DNA of 5,088 bases, taken from Myxococcota bacterium. GTDB taxonomy: Bacteria > Myxococcota > Polyangia > GCA-2747355 > JAKLHH01. Positions 1 through 4,955 of the stretch are shown piece after piece. Where the stretch lies: positions 1 through 5,088 of the forward strand of contig JAKLHH010000681.1 of NCBI GenBank assembly GCA_022710245.1, written 5' to 3'. A model generated the notes under the pieces. The model had not been told where the DNA came from. It saw only the letters and a program-made list of their open reading frames with translations, and did not search any database. Every line of letters begins with the position of its first letter. Positions within the stretch are counted from its first letter, which is position 1. A program made the position numbers and the translations under genes.

Positions 1-118
1 GGGAGGTTCTTCCCAGACCGGTGCTGCCGCCGGCTGCAACCCCTCCGTTCGCGACCCCCCAGATCCGGCACGGCGGCTGCAATCTCAGCCTTCATCAATT
101 AACCCGATGGAGGTACCG
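1..118. other. Upstream leader without a supportable gene
   Basis: No ORF here can be defended. The frame of the following lipoprotein gene is open to the window edge, but its translation looks like random GC-rich sequence. Another frame stops at TAA 100-102. The word GGCTGCAA occurs twice here (about 32-39 and 75-82) and again inside the downstream gene near 272, perhaps only from shared composition. The short AT-rich patch TTCATCAATTAA (91-102) is the likeliest place for promoter melting for the downstream gene. No convincing -35 is visible, so no promoter is called. Confidence 0.5.
109..113 (+). promoter_or_regulatory. Shine-Dalgarno site GGAGG fixing the start at ATG 119
   Basis: GGAGG lies five bases upstream of ATG 119. 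An in-frame ATG at 107 overlaps this site and has no ribosome binding site of its own. Starting at 119 also gives a clean lipoprotein signal peptide (MKPRS then a hydrophobic run), so 119 is preferred over 107. Confidence 0.8.
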
Positions 119-577
119 ATGAAGCCCCGTTCGCTCTCGACCCTTGCTCTCGTGCTGCTCCTCGGTCTCGCGCTTCAGGGGTGCAGCGGGGAGGAGTACT
201 GCTCCGGCAAGAGCTGCTCTTGCCCCGCCGACAAGTCCTGCACCTTCGCCGCCTGCGATCCCTCGACCCCCGGCTGCAACTTCTCCTGTGCCGCTGGATC
301 GACCTGCTCGGGGAGCTGCGGGGCCAACTGCCAGGTCTCCTGCTCGGGGAAGAGCTGCACGGTCGAGGCAGGGGAGGGCTCGGCGATCTCCTGCGCCGCG
401 GGGGCGTGCAACATCACCTGCACCGGCAAGTGCAACGTCGCCGGGACGGGCGTGACGTTGACCTGCAAGAAGGGCGACCAGAGCGCGAGCGGTTGCGGCG
501 GGGGCACCCTGCCCACCAGCGACGGCAGCTCGCTGCCGAGCGACGGCGGCTTCATGCCCACCGGCGACCTCTTCTAG
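119..577 (+). CDS. Cysteine-rich repeat lipoprotein, function unknown
   Basis: A 152-aa predicted lipoprotein of unknown function. Residues 1-21 form a type II signal peptide: basic MKPR, a Leu-rich hydrophobic core, then the lipobox LQGC with lipidated Cys22. The mature part has 18 further cysteines between residues 28 and 126, commonly spaced C-x3-C or C-x4-C. CSGKSC occurs twice (28-33 and 75-80), and related units such as CAAGSTC and CAAGACNITC recur, so the body looks like degenerate short repeats of about 8-12 residues. Such spacing would suit a disulfide-stapled repeat or beta-helical fold in the oxidising envelope; this is inference. The tail (127-152) is Gly/Ser/Pro/Asp-rich, cysteine-free and probably disordered. 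The gene stands alone, convergent with the next one. I do not recognise a named family. The even number of mature cysteines apart from Cys22 would allow nine disulfides. Confidence is high for a secreted lipoprotein and low for any role. Confidence 0.85.
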   Translation: MKPRSLSTLALVLLLGLALQGCSGEEYCSGKSCSCPADKSCTFAACDPSTPGCNFSCAAGSTCSGSCGANCQVSCSGKSCTVEAGEGSAISCAAGACNITCTGKCNVAGTGVTLTCKKGDQSASGCGGGTLPTSDGSSLPSDGGFMPTGDLF

Positions 578-754
578 CGAACCCGATACGCCGATCGTAG
601 CGCTCAGCGTCGAAGCTCTCGCCCCAGGCGAAGCGGGTCCGGGATCTTCTCGCGGAGCTGCGACACCGGATTCCCAGGACCAGCCCGGCACGGATTGTTG
701 GCTGGCGCGCCGGCGGTCAAGCGCTGTCCGAGGGCGTCGGTGCTGTCACCTCCC
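578..754. other. Spacer between convergent lipoprotein genes
   Basis: Only a weak 6-bp inverted repeat (CCAGCC 680-685 with GGCTGG 700-705, 14-base loop) is visible, without a T-tract, so no terminator is called. No coding potential is supported. Confidence 0.5.
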
Positions 755-1150
755 TCACCTCCCCGCGACGGGGTCCGGAGCGACGGGGGCGCCCCGGGCT
801 GACGCGCGCCCCGCGACGCGGGCCGGCTCGCGAGCGGAGGCGCGCCGCCGCTCGGGCCTCTCGACCGCCGGCCGCTCCTCGAGCCCCGGTCGCTCGATGC
901 TCCGGTCCGCGGCGGCGGGCCCCACCCGGACGGTGTAGTCGGACTTCCGGATGGCGCCCGACGTGATGTCCACCGTCAGCGCGATCACCCCAGGGACGAT
1001 CCCGGGGATGAGCAGCAGCAGGTCGCCGACGAGCGCGGGCGCGTCGATCGGACCGCTCCGGTTGCCGCGCTGATGGGGGCTGAGGACATAGGCACAGCTG
1101 CTCGCGGTCGTCGCCGAGAGCAGCGCGATGATGGTCAAATAACGCCGCAC
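755..1150 (-). CDS. Small hypothetical lipoprotein with a hydrophobic core segment
   Basis: A 131-aa protein starting at GTG 1150, chosen because a perfect AGGAGG lies five bases upstream and the protein then begins with a signal peptide (MRRYLTIIALLSATTASSC). The frame is open further upstream to 1393, but that extension is low-complexity and lacks a ribosome binding site. The lipobox is ASSC with Cys19. The central block (about 24-70) reads as a genuine conserved domain: a polar HQRGNRSGPID stretch, a hydrophobic run with LIPGIVPGVIAL (about 41-60), then VDITSGAIR. This order resembles small envelope lipoproteins that end in a 'VDxxTGAI'-type motif; I cannot name the family. Residues 79-131 are Arg/Ala/Pro/Glu-rich with repeated ERP, probably disordered. 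The hydrophobic run may be a membrane hairpin or buried core. Function unknown. Confidence 0.75.
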   Translation of the reverse strand: MRRYLTIIALLSATTASSCAYVLSPHQRGNRSGPIDAPALVGDLLLLIPGIVPGVIALTVDITSGAIRKSDYTVRVGPAAADRSIERPGLEERPAVERPERRRASAREPARVAGRASARGAPVAPDPVAGR

Positions 1151-1155
1151 GAGAA

Positions 1156-1161
1156 CCTCCT
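1156..1161 (-). promoter_or_regulatory. Shine-Dalgarno AGGAGG for the GTG start at 1150
   Basis: On the minus strand AGGAGG is followed by the five bases TTCTC and then GTG. It decides the start of the small lipoprotein, which otherwise could be placed up to 81 codons upstream. Confidence 0.85.
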
Positions 1162-1220
1162 GCTCGCGGGAGTTAGCAGCGTTCGTGCCAGAGGCCGGCT
1201 CTGCCAGCCGCCGAGGAGCC

Positions 1221-1240
1221 CGCCCGCCGCGCGGCGGGCG
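1221..1240. repeat. 20-bp perfect palindrome in the leader of the small lipoprotein gene
   Basis: CGCCCGCCGCGCGGCGGGCG is identical to its reverse complement. It lies 71-90 bases upstream of the GTG start at 1150. It could be a dimeric regulator site or an RNA hairpin in the leader. GC-only palindromes arise readily in such DNA, so function is uncertain. Confidence 0.6.
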
Positions 1241-1254
1241 CGTCGCCGATTCAT

Positions 1255-1283
1255 GGCGCCGGCCGCTGGTTCGCGGCCGCGCC
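1255..1283. repeat. Strong GC hairpin
   Basis: GGCGCCGGCCGC (1255-1266) can pair with GCGGCCGCGCC (1273-1283) around the loop TGGTTC, with one bulged C. The 11 pairs are all G-C. No T-tract follows on either strand, so it is not called a terminator. Confidence 0.5.
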
Positions 1284-1360
1284 TGCCGTCCCGGCGCGGA
1301 CGAGCCGCAGCCCGGAGAAGCTCCGGTCCGATGGGAATTTGCTCCGTAGGTGGAGGGGGT

Positions 1361-1515
1361 GGGCGAAGGCGCGCAGCGCCGGGGGAGGGGCAATTCGTCC
1401 TGATCGCAGTGCGGACGCTCCGCGATCCAGGGCGAAGTCGCCCTGCTCGCGTCCTGCGGAGGCTACGCGATCAAAAGGGGGAAGTCGCCTCCCCCGGCGC
1501 TGCGCGCCTTCGCCC
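1361..1515. repeat. 155-bp quasi-palindromic element with 28-bp perfect arms
   Basis: Bases 1361-1388 are the exact reverse complement of 1488-1515 (28 of 28). Inside lie nested shorter pairings in the same register: TGATCGC 1401-1407 with GCGATCA 1467-1473, CTCCGC 1418-1423 with GCGGAG 1456-1461, and the apex AGGGCGA 1429-1435 with TCGCCCT 1438-1444. The whole could fold as one long interrupted hairpin. A direct-repeat relation is also visible: TGCGGA-GCT-CGCGATC near 1410 recurs near 1455. It begins about 90 bases downstream of the stop of the lamin-tail gene. Candidate identities are a REP/BIME-like or MITE-like insertion, or a transcript 3'-end structure; no T-tract supports a classical terminator. 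Confidence 0.8.
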
Positions 1516-1605
1516 GCGGGGGCAAACGCGGTGGTGCGCCACCAGCTCGTCGTGCCCATGGGGCAACTCGGGTCGCTGCACCTGCAACCACTGCCGTCCC
1601 TGCGC

Positions 1606-3312
1606 TCACCGCGCCTGCGCCCCCGGGGTCGAGCTCCCGTGCGGCTCCAGCCGCCACCTCGCGCCCACGTCGCAGGCGTCCGGGCGCACGCGCTCGACGC
1701 TGCGTCCGTTGCTCGCCTTGCCCGCCGGCAGGCGCCCGTTCCACGAGGAGACCAGCCGGCCCTCCGGATCGCGGAGCGTGAGCAGCTCGCCGCTGTTGGC
1801 GAGCCCCGCCTCGCCCAGCGTGCCCGCGAGGCGGACCAGCAGCGCGTCGGGCGCGGGCGGCGGATCGGCGGCGGAGCTGGCGCTGTACTTCACGCCGACG
1901 ACGACGGCGAGCTGCCCGGGGCCGAGGACAGCGTCCGGCAGCGCCTCGCGCCCGATGCCGTCGTCGTTGTCGTCGAGGCTCCAGCCGGCGAGCTGCACGG
2001 GCGCGCCCGAGAGGTTGATCAGCTCCACGTACTCCTGCGCCGGCTCCAGGCCCGCGGGGTTGGCGAGCACCTCGCTGATGGCGACCCGCGGCGATCGGTC
2101 CCCCGGCTCCAGCGTTCGCGGCGGGAGCTCCGCCTGGTTGCCCGCGAGGTCCTCCAGGCTGACCCGCAGCACCCCTGGCGAGACCGGCGGCGCCGGCAGC
2201 GCCAGCTCGTGCTCGAGGACGCCGAGGCTCCAGGCGTCGAGCAGGCCCCAGCCCGGCTGCAGCCGCACGTTGACCGGCTCGTCCGCGAGGAGCCGCACCA
2301 CCGCGCAGCGATCGGAGACCCGCACCTGCGTGGCGATCACCCGCGGCGGCGTACAGTCGGGCGCGGCGGCGGTGGCGAAGGCGCGCGGCACCCCCTGGAG
2401 CGGCGGCCGGCCGCGCACGTCGCGGAGCTCGTCGGAGGCGTGCACCTCGATCCGCTCGAGCGGCGGCAGCGGGACGAGGGGCCGCACCTCGTAGCAGGTG
2501 CCGGGCAGCTGCGCCTGGCAGCGCGGCGTGCCCGCCTGCACCTCGCTCGGCAGCCGCGTCCCGTCCTCCTGCTGCAGCCAGAGGCTCCCCGCTTGCACGC
2601 CGAGGAGGAGCCGCGAGAAGACCACCACCGCGGCGCGCAGGTTCGGCGGCACCTCGACCGCGCCGTCCGGCGGCGAGAGGAGGTGGAGCACCGCGCGCCC
2701 ATCCTCGGCGGGGCCGGTCGTGAAGTCCTGCCTCAGCGCGAGGCCGCTCGCTGGCTCGACCTCGATCGGGTTCGCCGCGACGTCCTGCAGCGAGGATGAG
2801 ACCACCAGCACGTGCAGGCGGTCGGGCGGCAGCGGGTCCAGCGGCTCGAGGGTGAGCTGCCGGCCGCTCTCCTCGAGCCGCAGGCTGGTGGGGGCGACCA
2901 GCGCGAGCCGCTCCGGCGAGAGCGGCGGGTGCGCCAGGTCCGCTGTCAGCGCCGGCGTGAGCGGGTCTCGCTGGCAGCGCCCGCGGTGGCAGCGCCCCTC
3001 GGCGCAGGCCAGGTCGACGCGGCAGGGGCCGAGGAGCTCGTAGGGGAAGAGGCGTACGGCGTCGGGCAGGACGCTCCGCGGATCGAGCGGCTCGCTGAGC
3101 TCGATGCGGATCGCGTCGGTAGGGATCAGGTCGCGCCCGGTGCGCAGGCTGCTGCCGAGGACGCGGGGCGGCGTGAGGTCGAGCGCGGCCTTCGAGGGCA
3201 GGCCGCAGCCGCTCCCCATCAGCACCGAGAGGAGCAAGGGGAGCCATCCGTGCAGGAGCGGCGAGCGGCAAAGCAGCACCAGGGCGAGCAGGGCGAGAAC
3301 ACGATCGGCCAT
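1606..3312 (-). CDS. Ig-like and lamin-tail domain surface lipoprotein
   Basis: A 568-aa predicted envelope lipoprotein. ATG 3312 is chosen because GGAGGTGA precedes it; the frame is open to 3468 but that extension is low-complexity. The N-terminus is a long Leu-rich signal region ending in MGSGC (Cys36), an imperfect lipobox. Residues about 47-200 begin TPPRVLGSS and contain IRIELSEPLDPRSV, typical of SbsA-type bacterial Ig-like (Big_5) domains, with an inserted cluster C97, C103, C108, C113. A second such domain spans about 208-315 (SPPDGAVEVPPNLRAAVVVF). A third beta-rich module spans about 321-402 (starting TPPRVIA, ending in LEDLAGNQAEL). Residues about 408-565 form a lamin-tail domain (LTD): AISEVLANP, EYVELINLSG, VQLAGWSLDD, LGPGQLAVVV, NSGELLTLRDPEGR and a closing SSTPG. 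Such LTDs in secreted bacterial proteins are thought to be binding or structural folds; no catalytic motif is seen. The gene is divergent from maf. Function is probably adhesive or structural (inference). Confidence 0.88.
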   Translation of the reverse strand: MADRVLALLALVLLCRSPLLHGWLPLLLSVLMGSGCGLPSKAALDLTPPRVLGSSLRTGRDLIPTDAIRIELSEPLDPRSVLPDAVRLFPYELLGPCRVDLACAEGRCHRGRCQRDPLTPALTADLAHPPLSPERLALVAPTSLRLEESGRQLTLEPLDPLPPDRLHVLVVSSSLQDVAANPIEVEPASGLALRQDFTTGPAEDGRAVLHLLSPPDGAVEVPPNLRAAVVVFSRLLLGVQAGSLWLQQEDGTRLPSEVQAGTPRCQAQLPGTCYEVRPLVPLPPLERIEVHASDELRDVRGRPPLQGVPRAFATAAAPDCTPPRVIATQVRVSDRCAVVRLLADEPVNVRLQPGWGLLDAWSLGVLEHELALPAPPVSPGVLRVSLEDLAGNQAELPPRTLEPGDRSPRVAISEVLANPAGLEPAQEYVELINLSGAPVQLAGWSLDDNDDGIGREALPDAVLGPGQLAVVVGVKYSASSAADPPPAPDALLVRLAGTLGEAGLANSGELLTLRDPEGRLVSSWNGRLPAGKASNGRSVERVRPDACDVGARWRLEPHGSSTPGAQAR

Positions 3313-3316
3313 CGGG

Positions 3317-3324
3317 TCACCTCC
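3317..3324 (-). promoter_or_regulatory. Perfect extended Shine-Dalgarno GGAGGTGA for the lamin-tail lipoprotein
   Basis: GGAGGTGA matches the complement of the 16S rRNA tail over eight bases. The GGAGG core lies seven bases from ATG 3312. It argues for efficient initiation there rather than at the upstream in-frame ATG (3468). Confidence 0.85.
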
Positions 3325-3341
3325 GCCCGCTCGCGGAGCAA

Positions 3342-3370
3342 GGCGCGGACCACCACGCTCGCTCCGCGCC
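3342..3370. repeat. Inverted repeat upstream of the lamin-tail gene
   Basis: GGCGCGGA (3342-3349) pairs with TCCGCGCC (3363-3370) across 13 bases. It lies just upstream of the ribosome binding site of the minus-strand gene and could form a hairpin in its leader or be an operator half-site pair. No role is demonstrated. Confidence 0.45.
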
Positions 3371-3424
3371 GGCTCGAGGTTTCTTCGACCCGCGCCGACC
3401 TCGCCGTCCGGTCCTCGGTCCGGC

Positions 3425-3444
3425 GCGTCCGGCGGGCCGGACGC
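3425..3444. repeat. Near-perfect 20-bp palindrome upstream of the maf promoter
   Basis: GCGTCCGGC (3425-3433), two G residues, then GCCGGACGC (3436-3444). Two further direct copies of the core GTCCGG lie at 3406-3411 and 3418-3423. The site sits 17 bases before the maf -35 box inside the divergent promoter region, so a regulator operator is plausible but unproven. Confidence 0.5.
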
Positions 3445-3461
3445 AGAGGCGCCACCGAGCG

Positions 3462-3490
3462 TTGCCATCGCGACCGTGACTCGCTAGATT
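3462..3490 (+). promoter_or_regulatory. Sigma-70-like promoter of maf-yggS
   Basis: TTGCCA (3462-3467, five of six matches to TTGACA) and TAGATT (3485-3490, four of six to TATAAT) are separated by exactly 17 bases. Transcription would begin around 3497-3498, one or two bases before the maf ATG at 3499, implying a leaderless or nearly leaderless mRNA. That agrees with the lack of a Shine-Dalgarno sequence before this ATG. Confidence 0.55.
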
Positions 3491-3498
3491 CCTCCTCG

Positions 3499-4113
3499 AT
3501 GCACGACGAGCGCTTCATCCTCGCCTCCGCCTCCCCGCGCCGCCGCGAGCTCCTCGCCAGCGCTGGCCTCTCCTTCAGCGTCGAGCCGAGCCAGGCCGAC
3601 GAGTCCCCGCACCCCGGCGAGGACGCCGCTGCCTACGCGCGCCGCGTGGCCACCGAGAAGGCCCGCGAGGTGGCCACCCGCGCCCGCGCCCGCGGCGACG
3701 CGCGCCCGGTGCTCGCGGCGGACACCACCGTCGTCGTCGACGGCGAGCTCCTGGGCAAGCCGCGGGACCAGGCCGAGGCCCGCTCCATGCTCGAGCGCCT
3801 CTCGGGCCGGCCCCACCAGGTGATCACCGGCACCTGCCTGATCGACGCTGGGGGCGCCGAGCTGACGGACGCGATCTTCACCGAGGTCCGCTTCCGCGCG
3901 CTGGAGGAGGAGGACCTGGCGCGGTACCTGGCGAGCGGCGAGTGGCGGGACAAGGCCGGCGCGTACGCGATCCAGGGCCACGCGGCCTGCCTGGTCTCGT
4001 CGATCTGCGGCTCCTACACCAACGTGGTCGGGCTCCCGCTCGCCGAGGTGGTGGAGGCGCTGGCGTGGATCGGGATCCGCGGCGCCGTGGGCGGGACGGG
4101 CGGAGAGCCATGA
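3499..4113 (+). CDS. maf: Maf family nucleoside triphosphate pyrophosphatase (dTTP/UTP type)
   Basis: A 204-aa cytosolic enzyme, normal length for Maf. Family members hydrolyse (d)NTPs, including non-canonical ones, to the monophosphate plus pyrophosphate. They act in nucleotide-pool cleaning and are linked to septum/division control. Visible motifs: the N-terminal LASASPRRRELL (8-19) that binds the substrate phosphates, AADTTVVVDGELLGKP (73-88) with the likely catalytic Asp75, LSGRPHQVITG (101-111), DKAGAYAIQG (151-160) and SYTNVVGLPL (172-181). The KAGAYxIQG form is that of the YhdE/B. subtilis Maf group acting on dTTP and UTP, not the YceF group. ATG 3499 is chosen because homologues begin just before ILASxSPRR; the frame is open upstream only across the antisense of the lamin-tail gene. 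No Shine-Dalgarno precedes it; the bases there are CCTCCT. Its stop overlaps the yggS start (ATGA), so the two are translationally coupled. Confidence 0.95.
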   Translation: MHDERFILASASPRRRELLASAGLSFSVEPSQADESPHPGEDAAAYARRVATEKAREVATRARARGDARPVLAADTTVVVDGELLGKPRDQAEARSMLERLSGRPHQVITGTCLIDAGGAELTDAIFTEVRFRALEEEDLARYLASGEWRDKAGAYAIQGHAACLVSSICGSYTNVVGLPLAEVVEALAWIGIRGAVGGTGGEP

Positions 4114-4811
4114 GCATCGCCGAGCGCCTGGCCGCGGTGCGCGCCCGCCTCGGGGAAGCCTGCCGCGCCGCCGGCCGCGCGGAGGACGAGGTCACCCTGG
4201 TCTGCGTGACCAAGACCGTCGAGCCGGCGGCGCTGCGCGAGGCCTACGCCGCCGGGGCGCGCGACCTCGGGGAGAACTACGGCCAGGACCTGCGCGACAA
4301 GGCCGCGGCCCTCGCCGACCTGCCCGAGCTGCGCTGGCACTTCATCGGCGCCCTGCAGCGGAACAAGGTGAAGTACGCCGCCGGCCGCACCGTGCTGATC
4401 CACAGCGTGGACGCGCCGGAGCTGGTCGGCGAGATCGACCGCCGCGCGGCCGCGCTCGGCCGCAGCCAGGACGTGCTGGTCGAGGTGAGCCTCGCCGGCG
4501 AGGCGACCAAGTCCGGAGTCCCCGAGGGCGAGCTCCCTGCCCTGCTCGACAGCTTCGCGGGCTGCGGCCACTGCCGCTGCGTCGGGCTGATGACGATGCC
4601 CCCCTTCTACGACGAGCCCGAGCGAGCGCGCCCGTTCTTCGCGCGTCTGCGCGAGCTGCTGAACGCCCACGCCGGCGCCGGGCGGCCGGGGGTGGAGCTC
4701 CGCCACCTCTCGATGGGGATGAGCGGCGACTTCGAGGTGGCCATCGCCGAGGGCGCCACGCTGGTGCGCGTCGGCACGGCGATCTTCGGCGTGCGGGAGA
4801 AGAAGATTTGA
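4110..4811 (+). CDS. yggS: YggS/PLPBP family pyridoxal-phosphate homeostasis protein
   Basis: A 233-aa cytosolic PLP-binding protein of usual family length, with an alanine-racemase-like N-terminal TIM-barrel fold. The family has no established enzymatic reaction; it binds pyridoxal 5'-phosphate and keeps B6 vitamers and amino/keto-acid pools balanced. Visible motifs: VTKTV with the Schiff-base Lys35, DLGENYGQDL (52-61), WHFIGALQRNK (76-86), a KSG (134-136) after the VEVSLAGE strand, GLMTMPP (159-165), LSMGMSGDFEVAI (200-212), and GATLVRVGTAIFG (215-227) at the phosphate-binding end. The family usually has WHFIGPLQ and MGMSxD; here Ala replaces Pro and SGD is kept. The start ATG overlaps the maf stop by four bases, with a short GGAGAG just upstream, so expression follows maf. 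The gene is followed by the large inverted repeat 4833-4934. Confidence 0.95.
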   Translation: MSIAERLAAVRARLGEACRAAGRAEDEVTLVCVTKTVEPAALREAYAAGARDLGENYGQDLRDKAAALADLPELRWHFIGALQRNKVKYAAGRTVLIHSVDAPELVGEIDRRAAALGRSQDVLVEVSLAGEATKSGVPEGELPALLDSFAGCGHCRCVGLMTMPPFYDEPERARPFFARLRELLNAHAGAGRPGVELRHLSMGMSGDFEVAIAEGATLVRVGTAIFGVREKKI

Positions 4812-4832
4812 CGCGCCTAAGTCACCCTCAAT

Positions 4833-4934
4833 CGTCATGGTCGGACTTGGTCCGACCATCCACGAGTTTCGATGGGTGCGATCAGGTTGGTGAAGACAAA
4901 CTCGTGGATGGTCGTGCCGAGCACGACCATGACG
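4833..4934. repeat. 102-bp quasi-palindrome with covarying subterminal hairpins between convergent genes
   Basis: Two 37-base arms (4833-4869 and 4898-4934) are inverted copies with 32 of 37 matches, around a 28-base centre. The outer 11 bases (4833-4843 with 4924-4934) and inner 17 bases (4853-4869 with 4898-4914) pair perfectly. The five mismatches all fall in the middle nine bases. Each arm is itself a hairpin: ATGGTCGGAC-TTG-GTCCGACCAT (4837-4859) and ATGGTCGTG-CCGAG-CACGACCAT (4908-4930). Four of the mismatches form two compensated base-pair changes between the arms and the fifth lies in the loop, so both hairpins stay paired. It lies between convergent yggS and the L,D-transpeptidase-like gene, so it may act as a bidirectional transcript end, or be a REP/MITE-like element. 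No T-tract follows directly. Confidence 0.85.
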
Positions 4935-4955
4935 GAGTAAAAGAACGGGCTGCAG

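Larger units (their letters stand above)
1151..1605. other. Long non-coding, palindrome-rich intergenic region
   Basis: The 455 bases separate two minus-strand genes. They contain a 20-bp perfect palindrome (1221-1240), a strong hairpin (1255-1283), a 6-bp hairpin (1312-1317 with 1321-1326) and the 155-bp quasi-palindrome 1361-1515. A minus-strand frame (1559 to 1251) is open but mostly reads through the inverted repeat and looks non-coding. Its segment 1349-1296 resembles a C-terminal motif (see findings). No promoter for the small lipoprotein gene could be assigned with confidence. Confidence 0.6.

Noticed and set aside
1296..1515. Diversity-generating retroelement variable region (an FGE-like C-terminus near a hairpin)
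   Set aside because: No reverse transcriptase, template repeat or adenine-biased variable region is visible, and the hairpin lies upstream, not downstream, of the FGE-like ending.
1251..1559. 102-aa minus-strand ORF between the two minus-strand lipoprotein genes
   Set aside because: About half of it is the 155-bp palindrome and it has no ribosome binding site; only a short segment (1349-1296) resembles anything, and that is reported as a possible relic.
1073..3271. Several long plus- and minus-strand ORFs overlapping the lamin-tail gene
   Set aside because: Their translations are Arg/Ala/Pro/Gly-rich low-complexity shadows typical of high-GC coding DNA, without recognisable domains.
2812..3498. 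N-terminal extension of maf upstream of ATG 3499
   Set aside because: The frame is open only because it is antisense to the lamin-tail gene; Maf proteins begin directly before the ILASxSPRR motif.
4837..4859. Intrinsic terminator for yggS
   Set aside because: The 10-bp stem is perfect but no T-tract follows; only a TTT occurs eight bases later. It is reported as part of the larger repeat instead.
4835..4930. 31-codon minus-strand ORF (MVVLGTTIHEF... ending at TGA) spanning the 102-bp inverted repeat
   Set aside because: It reads like a plausible hydrophobic peptide, but it lies almost wholly inside the inverted repeat, has no ribosome binding site, and its sequence is dictated by the palindromic arms.
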